Source: Luzula sylvatica (Eukaryota > Streptophyta > Magnoliopsida > Poales > Juncaceae). Taken from it: a DNA stretch of 64,000 bases. A model generated the notes under the pieces. It was given only the letters and a program-made list of their open reading frames with translations, was not told where the DNA came from and made no database searches. This document shows positions 8,817-21,167 of this stretch, piece by piece. The translations under genes were made by a program, and so were the position numbers. The stretch covers positions 5,342,001 to 5,406,000 of the forward strand of contig OX326958.1 of NCBI GenBank assembly GCA_946800325.1, in the 5' to 3' direction. How positions within the stretch are numbered: position 1 is the first letter of the stretch; each line of letters begins with the position of its first letter.

Positions 8817-11765
8817 AGGAGGCTGAGAGAGCCATTAGAGCCCTTCATAATAATTATACACTGTCTAATGTAAGTACACTTTTGTATTTGTGTGTGTGTT
8901 TGTGGGTTGGTGGGTGGAAATAATAAGAAAATTCATTCTTTTTGTTTGCTTTGTCAGGGAACTGGACCGATTCAAGTTAGATATGCAGATGGAGAACGAG
9001 GCAGTGGTGACCGAGGAGGAGGAGGTGGAGGCCAAGGTAATTAATTAATTAAATATAGATAATTAATCTGTACTTATCAAATTTTAGGTCAATTTTCAGG
9101 AATGGTTGAAAATAAGCTCTTCGTCGCACAGATGAATAAAATGGCAACCACGCAGGAAATTGAAGAAGTAAATTAGTTTTCTCGATTAATTTATTTCTTT
9201 TTTACAATAAGCCCATTACAATAGAAATTGAATTTTGGATATTTTCTGTAGATATTTGCACCGTATGGTCAAATCGAAGACGTATATATCATGAAAGATC
9301 CAATGAAGCAGAGTTGAGGTTTTTATCTTTTTTGCATTTGTTTACATATTGCTTTTTATTTCTCCAATTATTTTTAATATATTTTTTAATTTTTTAATTT
9401 TAAGGTTGTGGATTTGTGAAATACACGACCAGAGAGCATGCTGCAGAAGCAATGAACGCCTTGAATGGGAACTATATAATGCGGGTAAATATTCTGTTAT
9501 TTTAAGGTTTATAATTTTCTTTTTTGTAATTTAATATTGATATAATATAAGTTTCATTTTTTTTTCTTGATAGGGATGTGATCAACCATTAATTGTTCGG
9601 TTCACAGATCCAAAGCGACCCAGAACTGGGGATGCAACAGGGTAATCAATATTCTATTTTAATACTGAATAATTCAGTATTTTAATTTAATGAAATTAAA
9701 ATTGTAATTATTCATTTTTGTAGTAGGGGTGACCCAGCTTTTGATGGCCCTGGCCTGAGCAGTACTCGTTCTGACACGACATTGGTCATCAGGTTCGCAT
9801 TTCAAATATTTATAAAATTGTAATTACATTTATACATTCACCACACACATTTAATAAGTTTATAATATTTTTGTAATTTCTAGACCAACAGTAAATCTTG
9901 AAGAGCATCAGCAAAGAGATAGAAGAATGCCTCCTGATTCGTGGGGCCAGTCGAGTCCACCCAATCAGTTCAATAATAACTTTGTTGGACCTGATAACAA
10001 TATTCCTGGTTCACGAGGTGGTGGCGGACCTGGTCCAATCACCACACCTTCAGATTCGGTACGTACTGAAATATCTAAGTTTTTTCTTCATTTTCTTATA
10101 TATTTACTTTTGCAAATTGCATGACAGATAAATGTGTTCAAGCCCCCCATGTTTCCTAACAATGGGTCTGTACCAATACAATCGTCTACTCCACCTTCCA
10201 ATCAGTTCAATAATAAAATGTTTCCTAACATTTTATTTCAAATTTATCCCTCGTCAGTACTAAAGAAGACCTTTAAACTCTCTTTTTCCATTTACAGGGT
10301 GTAAATATAAACCCACCAATGCAACAAAACCGACCAAATATTGCAGGCGGACCGGGTCCACAAAACTTCCCTCCTCACCAACAAAACCCACAATCAAAGT
10401 CAAAGCCAAAGTCAAAGTCAAATGCAAAACCCGCAACAACAACAACAACATCAACATCAGCAACCTTACAACGGATCAGGAGGGTCGCAGATGGGGATGC
10501 AAAACCCGCAATTCAGAATGCAGCAGCAGCAACAGATGATACCGCAGATAGTTCTCCAACAACAGAAGCAAGCATTGCAGTCGAGTTTCCAATCGTCGCA
10601 GCAAGCAATCATGCAGTTACAACAACAATTGCAAATCATGCAACAGCAGCAAGGCGGCAGCGGTCCTACACAACAGGTAATTGTTTCGTAACAATTAAAT
10701 TATTTATGATTTCTTAATATTTTTTTATTTTTTTGATATAGGGGGGAAATGAGCCAAGTGGGGGTGGGATTCAAATACTACTATAATTCTCCCGAAGGAT
10801 TCAAATACTACTATAATTGCATCACTAAAGAAAGCAAGGTAATTCGAACTAATTATTTATATATTTATTTAATTAATTAATTTGATGTGACTTTTTGTTT
10901 TAGTGGGAGAAGCCAGAGGAGTATGCGATGTACGAGCAGCAGAAAAGATGATGTTGCAACAACAAATGCCGCAATCGCAGCCGCAAATGCAGATGAAGCC
11001 GTTCATGCAGCCTCCTGGTCAGGTATGTTGACGGCATATTTTCATATATGCCTCTGTAATATCTTGAAATATCATTTATGCCCCGACAAAACTTATTAAA
11101 TATCATGTTTACTACCCATTCTTCCCTCCTTTATTTTTCCTCTTCGATGATATGTTTAGGGTTATCCATTTTGTTTTTTTGTTTTCCAGGGGTATACATG
11201 ATATTTTTGATGTTTATAGGGTTGTACATGAAACTATGTCCTGTTCTGTTTGCTATTTTTATTTACTCGTCTTTTTTTTTTGTAACTTGACTTTGCTTAT
11301 TCGTTCCATTTTCAAGGTGGCCAGCAAGGCTTACCGGTAATTTTCCTCTTTCAGATTACTGATATAATATTTTATAAAAAAGATGTTCCATTTTTGTGAA
11401 GTTTATAGAATTATAAATATAATAATTTATTAATTATAATGATTTATTTCATGATTTATAGGATATAAACTTTGCGCAATTACAAGCTGCTGGATCTAAT
11501 ATTGATCCTGCTAGAATTCAACAGGTAATTTTAAATATGATTCCTTCAACTAGATCAAAAGCATATAATTTTTTTTGTATTTTTATATTTGGTGCTAAAT
11601 TTCGTCTTATTTTGTACAATTTTGCAGGGAATTCAAGGCTGCACAAGAGTGGGCATGGAAAAATAAACCTGCAGGTTTACTAAATTCTTGATTTTTATTT
11701 ACTATTTTTGGATAGCTCTTGTTTTCTCAATTTATGAACACGTTGATTTGCATATAGGACCTTGA
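8817..11765 (+). pseudogene. FCA: 5'-truncated FCA-like pseudogene (RRM2 and WW domain)
   Basis: FCA is a plant nuclear RNA-binding protein (two RRMs plus a WW domain) that controls 3' processing and flowering time. Exon-like blocks with GT-AG borders: 8817-8869 (end of RRM1), 8958-9036, 9100-9167 (ENKLFVAQMNKMATTQEIEE), 9252-9318, 9405-9484, 9574-9641 (QPLIVRFTDPKRP), 9724-9792, 9884-10058, 10128-about 10220, 10298-10676 (glutamine-rich), 10742-10838 and 10904-11022 (WW), 11317-11336, 11462-11524, 11628-11674, 11758-11765. The stop at 11763 follows WAWKNKPAGP, matching the family C-terminus. Lesions: CGA to TGA at 9315-9317 in RRM2; frameshift near 10374-10400; duplicated 'GATTCAAATACTACTATAATT' in the WW exon with loss of its first tryptophan; frameshift after YEQQK; one-base insertion at about 11636. 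The start and RRM1 are absent. Retained introns mean it is a DNA-level copy, not a retrocopy. Confidence 0.88.
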
Positions 11766-12723
11766 ATGAACCGAAATCGCAGAAAGCTGGAGCAAGAGAT
11801 TTAGGAGCAGGCAGGAAGAACAAGGGAAAAATATTTTGATCTCACAATTTTCTAAATTTTTTGTAAATCAAGTAGATAAACTAAACTATCATGTCATATC
11901 AGGAGAGCAATAGCTCGCTAGCAACTTATTTTTGTTGTAACATGAAATTACTTTGTTTGTTTAGACGAATAGAAAAAACTAGGTTCTTTACTTAGCTGTT
12001 CTTTTACGTTTTAAGTGATTCTTTGATCTTTTCGTTTTTCGGCTCGTTACTTGTGCGTCTATTCGAATTAGGGCCCTTTTAGATTGTGTTGGTTTTCAAC
12101 CTTGGATTGGATATAACCATGCGTGTTCTCTTTATATCATACGTAGGAAAATATTAGTTATAACTAAGAAAAACTTGGTTAAATTGGATTAATATTGGAT
12201 TTTTTAAAACTTATCATTGATTAGATTTTTGGAGAGAATCTGTTATGATTTCTCAACTAGACTTGAAATACGTTATTTTTCTATTTTCCTGTTTGGTTCC
12301 TTCTATTAAAAAACACCAACACACACTATAAAATTAGAGTGGTGATATGACGTGTCATTCCTCATAATATTTTCAAGATAACGATATAATATATAGGAGT
12401 AAATTGATCTGATTTAACGCATTTTTTTTAATTTTGCAGATATTTATTTATTTGATTTATCACTAAATATTAACTCATTAATTATTTAGAGGGGACATGT
12501 AGAATTTTCCATCAAATTATTGTGTATGTGGGACCCATTATTGTACCTCATGTTCCCTTGAATTATTGGAAGACTTCGAGTCTTCTCACTGGTTACACTG
12601 AACTTGCTACTAGCGTTCTTCTCCTCTTGCTTTCTCTCTCTCGCTCAAACTTGCCTCAGCCAGTTTGCCTGCTCCGCTTCTCTCTCTCTCTCTCTCTCTC
12701 TAACAGAACCAACAAAACTTGCA
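11766..12723. other. spacer between FCA pseudogene and NBS-LRR gene
   Basis: The first ~200 bp look like FCA 3' UTR (up to about 12000). The rest is AT-rich without an ORF of note. A CT microsatellite at about 12678-12702 lies just before the NBS-LRR start codon and probably belongs to its 5' leader. I could not assign a TATA box with confidence. Confidence 0.5.
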
Positions 12724-15700
12724 ATGGAGCAGATTATATCGGTTGGTGTTGAGTTAGTTAATGCGTTGCGGGAAGATCCGACCCTCAACGACGAGATCTC
12801 AAAGATTCATACTCTTCTACCCATATCTTGGCATCTAATCGAGAGATCTGAGTGCTGGCGCAAGTATGAAACCATCGACCGTCTCCTTCCGCAACTTAAA
12901 GATGTAATGTACGAAGCACAAAGCGTAATTAACGAATTTAACTATCAGGAGTCGAGACAGATAGTCGAGGCGCGAAACAGCAGCAACTTTTTAGGTCAAC
13001 TCCTTTCCAAACCACTTTATAATTTTAGAAATTGGATGGGGGGTTTCTCATCCAAAGCAAAGGAAATCCGAAAGAGGCTAGATTTTGTTTGTGAAAAACT
13101 AAAAAATGCTTGCGATCAACACGGTGTACCCGCAAATCCCAATAAATTTAGCGAGACAGCCAGACCAATGACGAGCTCATTTGTTACCGAGCCTAAAGTG
13201 TTTGGTCGTGACAAAGAATTGGAAAAGGTGATCGGTTTGTTGGGAGTCCCTTCAGGGAGAAATCAAGCATCTAGCAGTTCAAAAAGAGCAAAGAAGTCGA
13301 AAGGGGGTGAATTGCACGAGAGTAGCAGTAGTCAGAAAAACAACAATGTATCTGTTTTGCCTATTGTTGGCATTGGAGGTGTAGGGAAAACTACTCTCGC
13401 ACAAAAGGTTTGCAATACAAAAATTGTAAAGTCTCATTTTGAGCTGATAATTTGGGTTTGTGTCTCTGACAATTTTGATGTGGTAAGATTGAGTAAAGAA
13501 ATAATAGAGGGTGCCACGAAAAAAAAGTGTGATATTAATAATCTGAACACCCTTCAAGTAGAACTCAAGGAAAAATTGGAATCTAAGCGATTTTTACTTG
13601 TTCTAGATGATGTTTGGAGTGAGAGTAGAAATTATTGGGACTGTTTATTTCGGCCCATAGAACAAGGTGCTGAAGGAAGCATGATCATAGTGACTACTAG
13701 GTCATCGAAGGTAGCGAGGATTACGAGAACGGGAAATATGCAGTCGATAATTTTAGTGGGATTAGAAGAGGGTGTTTACTGGGAGTTCTTTAAGAGTTGT
13801 GCATTTAGGGAGGCTAACTCACAAAATTATCCACGTTTAGAAGAGATTGGAAGGAAAATTGTTGGGAGGCTGAAAGGGTCTCCTTTGGCAGCAAAAACAC
13901 TCGGAAGCCTATTGAGTACAAATTTGGATGAGAGGCATTGGGGAACCATTCGAGATAGCGAAATATGGGAACTGAATCAAAAGGAAGATGGCATTATGCC
14001 GGTACTTCAATTAAGCTATCGATATTTACCATCTCTTTTGAAAAGATGTTTCTCTTTTTGTTCGTTATATCCCAAAGATCATAATTTTCTTGAACAAGAA
14101 TTAACATTGTTGTGGTAATCCAAGGTTTGATTGCCCCACAATTAAGACAGAACATGAATGTTGTGGCTAAGGGCTACATCCTCGAATTAGTAAACATGGG
14201 CTTCTTTCAACCCACTTATTCTGGTTATGTCATTGGTTGTGTCATTCATGACTTGATTCATGATGTATCCCAATCTATCACAAAGGATGAGTGTTTTTTG
14301 TTAGAAAATGAGAATTTTGAACAAAAAATATCTATAGATGTAAGGCACTTATTGATATTTAAAAGTGAATTAAATATGGACAGATCAAAGGAGCTATGTA
14401 GATATAACAAATTGCACTCTCTTATGATTCACGGTAATGGCATATGTGGTTTTGAGGCAATTGATAGCTGGTTTAGGGAACTTAGAAATATATGTTCGTT
14501 ATCTTTGGCTAATTGTAAAATCAGCAAATTACCCGAAAGTATTGGCAATTTAAGGCATTTAAAGATTTTGGATATTTCTAGTACAATCATTGAAGGATTA
14601 CCCGATTCATTTTCTAATCTTTACAATCTCGAGTTCTTGAATATAAGAGACTGCAAGCATTTTCAATGCTTTCCTGATGGTTCGGATAGACTAATCAGGA
14701 TGGAAGTGCTTTTAATGAACTCGTCACAACTAAAACTGGTGAGTCAAATACCAAATCTTGCTAAAGCAATCCTATTTGAAGGACTTTACACGAAAATAAA
14801 GCTTGATAAAGCGACAGGTGATACCATTGGAATGTTAAAAAACATAACCGGAATACATGGAGGAATGACTATTGAGGGGCTTGATCAAGTCTCTGATAAG
14901 AAAGAAGCCGAGGAAGCTGCGTTAAATAATAAGGTATTTATTGATAGTTTGGATTTAAGATGGAATGAAATCGCACATGCCTCCTGCGAAGAGGTGCTTG
15001 AGGGTTTATGTCCCCATCCCATTCTCAAAGAATTGAGAATTAGTTATTACGGAGCTGAGAATTTGAATCCAAGTTGGTTAAGGGGAGTGAATTTAACTAT
15101 ATTAAACTTTTCTACTTGTCCCAGGCTCACCAGTCTTCATGACTGTTTGATACCTTGCAAATTACCGGCACTTCAGGAAATTACCATATGGTTCTGTGAT
15201 GTACTAGTGTCGGTGCCAGTGGAAACCTTTAATGAATTTACTTCCCTTACCAGCCTTGGAGTAAGAGACTGTCCCAAACTGATCTGCCCCAGGAAGATGG
15301 TCTTACCACCTTCTATCGGGACACTTGAATTGCAATCATGCGGGGAACTCGAAAATTCATTTCCCGGTTGTTTACAGAACCTCACCTCTCTTATCAAATT
15401 GAGCATATCGAATTTCCGCAACCTCAGTTTTCCAAGAAGGATTGTCTTACCACCCTCCCTCGAAAGCCTCACCATCAAATCATGTGATAAAGTGGGAGAG
15501 TCGTTTATTAGCAGTTTACAGAACCTCACCTCCCTTACCTACTTGGTAATAAAAGATTGTCCTAACCTCACCTGTCCAAAGCAGATGACCTTACCATCCT
15601 CCCTCGTAATCCTCACTGTCGAATTATGTGATAAAGTGGGAGAGTCGTTTATTAGCAGTTTACAGAACCTCACCTCTCTTACATATTTGAGGATAGATGA

Positions 15701-16040
15701 TTGCCCCAACCTCAGCTGTCCGAAGGAGATGACCTTACCATCCTCCCTTCGATTACTCAATTTGAGATCATGTGACAAGATGGAAGAAGTGCTTTCCAGT
15801 TGCTTGCACAACCTCACATCTCTCACCAGCTTAACGATAAATTATTGCAATCGAATAACAACTATTCCAGTTGAAGCAACTAGGGCTCTGAAATCGCTCG
15901 AACATTTGACGGTTGGTTACTGTAGCGAGCTAGAATCAATAGGGGACCAGCAATTTCTTGCATCTGTGAAGGATGTCAGAATCACTGAGTGTCCGAAACT
16001 TCAACAGACCAAAGGCAAAAACAAACGGGGTTATCATTGA
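12724..16040 (+). pseudogene. CC-NBS-LRR disease-resistance gene, single frameshift
   Basis: An intracellular immune receptor of the CNL class. The start chosen is ATG 12724 (MEQIISVGVELVNALRE), as the frame upstream is CT repeat. N-terminal coiled-coil (Rx-like) region; P-loop GIGGVGKTTLAQ (~residue 219); kinase-2 LLVLDDVW; RNBS-B MIIVTTRSS; a degenerate GLPL (GSPLAAKTLG); RNBS-D CFSFCSLYPKD; an MHD-like IHDLIHD; then LRRs to the stop at 16038-16040. The frame breaks at TGG TAA (14113-14118): one base is missing between LTLLW and IQGLIAPQ, where family members read LLWMAQGLI-like sequence. Beyond it 640 codons stay open, so the lesion is recent or a sequencing error. The total is about 1,105 codons in one exon, normal for CNLs. 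Convergent with a TPR gene fragment downstream. Confidence 0.85.
15492..15779 (+). repeat. 144-bp tandem repeat in the LRR region
   Basis: GTGGGAGAGTCGTTTATTAG occurs at 15492 and 15636, exactly 144 bp (48 codons) apart. Both units encode GESFISSLQNLTSLTYL followed by DCPNL-CPK-MTLPSSL. A more diverged unit follows. The period is two LRRs, consistent with in-frame unequal exchange within the LRR domain. Confidence 0.85.
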
Positions 16041-17198
16041 GGTACATATATGTTCCCATCAATATGTTTTTTACTAATATATTCTCTATTATTATTTATA
16101 ACTAAAATTTTGTCATTAGCTAATTTGATATGCATGTTATGTTACCTGCAAAGAATTTTTAAGTTTAGTTCACTAGTTCCATTTGATTGCTTGCCTAAGT
16201 TGAAACTGTTGCTTGGGTTACTAGAAGTATATAACTGCGTCGATATTTATTTTTGTTTTTATTTGATAAGATTAATATTAATTACAAGAATGCTTATTTT
16301 TCTGTTTTAATTATTTTTTGTGATAATAAATAGAGAAAGTTCATGTGTCATCCATGCCAATAAAGATTGAATCCATAATTTCTCACATCATATGGTTTTT
16401 TGTGCCTCACATCATATATTATGTTTCTTTATTCATAGTTTAATGTATCCTGATTAACTTAATAAAACCAGCATGCACATAAATATTCACATCAATGCAT
16501 GAGATTTGTGACTAAATATTCATCATCAATATTGTTTGATTTACATTTAGGCCCATGATGGAAGCAAAAGTGATGTGCTGGTTGAGGAGCTTTGTGAGCG
16601 GCAAGTTGGAAAAAAAAATTAATTTGATCCTTTTAATTTTTCAAATCAATAATCTATATGAGCAATATATTTATCTTCTATCTTTGTAATTGATTTTAGT
16701 GTGTGAAGTGCGAACAATTTATTTCTCTTCTATTTTTGAAATTGATTGTAGTGTGTGAAGTGTGAACAATTCATTTCTCTTCTTGTAGTTGGTGAACAAT
16801 GCAATGGATTTTGATGCGTTGACAATATATTTCTCTTCTTGTAAATGATTGTTGTTTTTTCTTTTTGTACGATGAAATGTTATGTCCTAGCATGAACTTT
16901 CGACAGCAATATACTTTTTTTCTTAGTTAGCATACTGGCATTTTATTTTTGAACTTTTAGTTGTTGTAGGTTTTCTTGTCAACTCATTAATCTCCAGTCT
17001 AGCCTACTGAGAATTTACATTTTAATTATCAGAATACTACTTTACATTTTACATAAACCACTCAAGAAAATTCGTAAAACTAATTTCTTAATATCAACAA
17101 AAAATCAAAAAGAAGAAAACAAAATTCAACAAATTCAACAGGGTAAACTTACAATTACTAAAACCCAATCAAGTATCTCCATTTGATTCGGTGCAATT
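16041..17198. other. 3' flank of the NBS-LRR gene, duplicated at 36887-37696
   Basis: Non-coding. It carries a possible 3' UTR intron (GTACATAT at about 16043; acceptor before CCCATGATGGAAGCAAAAGT at about 16551). Homologous blocks reappear at 36887-37696 in the same order, notably (G)ATGATGGAAGCACAAGTGAT. From 16640 to 16860 are degenerate ~65-bp repeats of ATTTCTCTTCTTGTAATTGA and TGTGTGAAGTGTGAACAAT. Confidence 0.6.
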
Positions 17199-17407
17199 CA
17201 AATGAAAGCAACACTTATCTCTCAACGCATCGCTTTCATTTCCACACTCCATAAACCTATACTCCTCGAAATTATAAAGCGAAGGAACTTTCCCTTGACC
17301 ATAACACTTGTTACAAAGACTAACCGATGCTTCGTCTTTTTAAACCTCGACCCAAAATTGGGAACCTACACATCAAGCACGTGAACCGCCCGTGCCGCAC
17401 TCGATCC
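17199..17407 (-). pseudogene. 3'-terminal fragment of the EF-hand/TPR gene, third copy
   Basis: Matches the last ~190 bp of the intact gene plus its immediate 3' flank (AATCAAGTATCTCCATT upstream on the plus strand at about 17168). It contains substitutions and small deletions that break the frame (for example near 17320). Homology stops after GCACTCGATCCCCTT at about 17410, where unit A copy 2 begins, so the gene copy was interrupted or truncated by unit A. More diverged than the fragment at 7818-8816. Confidence 0.8.
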
Positions 17408-19166
17408 CCTTAGGGTTAGGGATGATAAATAGTTTATTGATTCAGGGGTAAATTAATAATTCTACTATTTTTCTTGTTAAGTTTAACAGATTCATAACTT
17501 TAGATTAATTTTATATAAGTTGATTTTTACAAGGATAATTTTGATATTAATAATTTTACAGGAACAAATTTGATATTTTTAATTTTGGAGGGATATACCT
17601 GAAATTCCCTTTTTTGTTATGATATAAAGATTAGAGATTGTTAATTCATGTATATTTCATGCAATGAATATTAATTATATATATTTTTGTAAGAAATATA
17701 CAATTATATTTTTGATGAAATTATATTATACACATTTGGTAAATTATTTCATTGCTGAATACGGGTACACTTTTTATTTCAATGCATTTTTTGTTCATTT
17801 TGTAAAGTCAAAACATATTTTTGTTAAATTATATTATACTTTTTATTTAGCGTCTTTTTAAATTCTAAATTCGAGAGTTTCAACAAGTTATTATTTTTTC
17901 CTAAACAAGTACAATGAAAAGTATAGAATATAGATCCACGGAGAAATACCGTGTACTACAAGATTTAATTTCATGCAAGTCTTTTCCTAACTCCAATGTT
18001 CACCAAAATTTACCACAAGGCAGATTAAGCATAAAAAAAAGTGTGTTCCAAATTTCAAGTTCATATTCAAAACCCAAAGGACCACACTATTTTCCAAACG
18101 CAAAGTATAATTTATCACAATTAAATATTCAATACAAATTAAATCTGAAATTAATTTCTCAAACTTTACACAAAAATTCCCACACAATACTGAAGCTAGC
18201 AAAACAAACTTGTTACAAATTGAAGTAACCAATAAAAAGATATGATAGTCCTACAAAATGATACTTGGTACAATTGCAGATAAAACTCAGTGAAAATTCA
18301 GTCATAAAATAGCAAATTCAGTAATTCACAATAAATTGTAAACAATTCCAAATGAGGTGAAACAAATTGCTAATTAAATTAGAACAAGATGACTACATCA
18401 TGGTATATTTGATTTATCCATTTAATATCGAAAAATGGGAGAAAAATGATAAACAAAACAGAACGGTGATTAGATTGAGACAGGTCACAGATTCACAAAT
18501 TATTCCAGACATATTTAGATTTTACGCAGATTTCAAAATAACATAACTAATTTAATTTAAGTTCAAATTACATGAGATAAATTTCTACTAAAAGAAAAAT
18601 TAAATTACTATATAATGATGTTATTTTTAATATTTAATCAGATATATAAGTTCTCTAAAATCAATGAACAAAATAGAAGAAAATGCAAATATTAACAGTT
18701 AAGTACAGTGTTTTTCGGATTGTAATTTTTAGCAGTTTTCAAACCTCAATAACTAATTCATTACAAGTCGAAATGATATGAAAATTTCACCTAATTAAAC
18801 TAAATATTAATCTCTACAAAATGGTATTTTTGTTTTATTTCAATTAGATTTAGAAATAAATATATGAGTTCTATTAAACATGATAAAAAACAGTAAACCG
18901 CCAGAATTACGATTTCTTCCAACTTTGTGTATTTTTTCTGTATTTTTTTAGATATCTAAATGAAAATCTATTTAAACAAAATCCTAGACAATCATAAATT
19001 GAACACAAAAATATTTTGTTTTGAGACAAAAATGCAATCGAGGAAACTTGAATTGGATTTTGCATACAGGTACTCAGATTTTTCACAAACACACAACTCT
19101 ACAATAAAAAGTGCAAATTAAATTCTGTAAAATTCGAAATAAATTGTAAACAAGTCTAAACACTGA

Positions 19167-20699
19167 TTAAAAGAAAAAGGCTTCCATGATAAATGGATCC
19201 AATGAACTTCACTCCTACTTCAATCTTCTAGTTCATCCATACTTACAAATGGAATACAAGGCGAGTATTTCCGACACAAGAGAGGATTAAGACAAGGGGA
19301 TCCCTTGAGTCCGTTGTTCTTTAACCTTGCGGTAGACACCTCACAAATTATCCTCCAAAATATAAAACCACTACTCACGGGTAATTTCCATCTAGCCCCA
19401 CAAACTTTACAATACGCAGACGACACAATAATAATCATGGAAGCACATCCACAGAATCTTCGGATTATTACTCACGCAATATCATGTTTCTCGAATATAT
19501 CTGGCCTCCGAATTAATTGGGACAAATCTTGTTTTGTCCCAATTGCAATTCCAGAGACAAATCTAAATTGTATTACCAATATTCTCAATTGTCAGAAAAA
19601 AAGACTTTCCAATCCAATACTTGGGACATCCTCTTTCCCACAAAAAACCAACTAAATTAGTCTTTCAACCATTGATAGCTAAGATTAGACAAAGACTAAA
19701 CAAATGGCACGGTAAAATGTTGTCCCTAGGAGGAAGAATTACCCTTATTTCTTCTGTGCTAGCAGCACTGTCTATATACTACATGCAAGTATTCAAGCTA
19801 CCCTCCTACCTTATCAAACAAATTGTGTCCATAATTCGAGACTTTTTCTGGACAGGAACGGACAAGTTCATAAAAGGTAAATGTTGGCCAGATGGTCCAA
19901 AATATGTTTACCTAAAAAACATGGAGGATTAGGGCTGAAGGACTTGCACACTCAGAATACCACATTTCTACAAAAATGGCTTTTCAAACTAGATTTTGAA
20001 GCTGACTCTCTTTGGACACACTACGTAAAAGAAATCTATGGCATACACCAAACAACAATGTTACAACAGGTTTCCTCTTCGTTCTCATCCTATTTCATGA
20101 AAGACCTACTTAAACTACAAAACATTTACAATTTTCTCACCTACAACACCAACAACGACAATACAAAAAATTTCTTGGCCAAACCATTCCCGCATGCAAA
20201 ATTTTCCTCAAAAGAAATCTACGACATACTGGTTCACCCCGGGGTTATCTCGTCCTGGACGTCGGACATCTTCAGATTGAGAATTCCATTAAAACTAAAA
20301 CTATTCCTATGGCTCGCCATTAACAATCGGATCCTCACACAAGAAAATCTAATGAAGAGGGGCTGGACTCATACATCACAATGTGTTCTATGCTCCGGCC
20401 AAATCGAAACGACGGATCACCTCCTAGTGCTATGTGCATATACTCGAACATGCCTTTCCAAGTTGGACCTTCTTCCGATTGCTCGTGAAAACCTGCTGGC
20501 CACGTGGCAAGAGATACGTCATACCTACAAAAGCAAAACACCAAACAACGACCTGTCAAAACAAAAATGGGCGGCTACGGTATGGATGGTTTGGAAGGAA
20601 CGCAATAATCAAATTTTCAATCAAAGAGCAAAAATGCCTATCATGTTAGAAGACAACATAAGAAATTTAGTTCATAGTTGGTTAGTTGCAAAGCTTTAA
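19167..20699 (+). pseudogene. LINE-1 ORF2 remnant: RT C-terminal half and zf-RVT
   Basis: Reads across three frames: KRGLRQGDPLSP, then the catalytic LQYADDTIIIM motif, the RT thumb region, LKLKLFLWLAINNRILT and a zf-RVT cysteine motif (CVLCSGQIETTDHLLVLC), ending at 20699. An in-frame stop near 19200 and shifts at about 19600-19640 and 19890-19930 break it. The endonuclease and the first half of the RT are missing. In intact LINEs ORF2 nicks the target and copies the element RNA; this copy cannot. Confidence 0.85.
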
Positions 20700-20847
20700 T
20701 TTTCTTTTATTTCTTCTTGGGGGATCACGTGATTACCTCCCCCTACCGCTTTGTAAATTAAGTATTGTGTTTCACAATATTTCTTTATATAAAAAATGAG
20801 CCGATAACGAGCACGCTTCGTGCTCTAGGCTCACTTCAAAAAAAAAA
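19167..20847 (+). mobile_element. LINE-1: 5'-truncated plant L1-type LINE
   Basis: Flanked by a 14-bp target duplication AGTCTAAACACTGA (19153-19166 and 20848-20861). The paralogous empty site in unit A copy 1 at about 5435 has one copy. The 3' end shows two small hairpins (20763-20780; GAGCACG / CGTGCTC at 20809-20825) and a short A tail. The 5' end is truncated within the reverse transcriptase, as is usual for target-primed integration. Confidence 0.9.
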
Positions 20848-21125
20848 AGTCTAAACACTGAAACAAACACAATAAAACAAAAAAACAAACAAGATCTAAC
20901 AAGTATTTAACTAAAATCGACTCGAAATCCTAAAATAAATAGAATAATACCCATTTGAGATGGTGAAATTTCAGGACTTCATGCTACTGGTCGTATTCAG
21001 GTTGAACAATTTACACATATACTCTTCAAAAATAATTTAATTATCAATACATCTTTGATTCCTTTACACGGCCCAACCCAAAAACTCAACTTAATCAGAC
21101 CTAACCCTAACTCATCCCTTTCCCG

Positions 21126-21167
<42 letters not shown>

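Noticed and set aside
7619..8848. 409-codon frame on the minus strand as a functional gene
   Set aside because: Only the middle is homologous to the TPR gene; both ends are antisense FCA and gag sequence, and the EF-hand, TPRs and native stop are missing.
10319..10717. Separate 132- and 116-codon genes
   Set aside because: They are two frames of one FCA exon on either side of a frameshift.
15173..15826. Antisense ORFs of 118 and 95 codons over the LRRs
   Set aside because: Shadows of the LRR coding repeats on the opposite strand.
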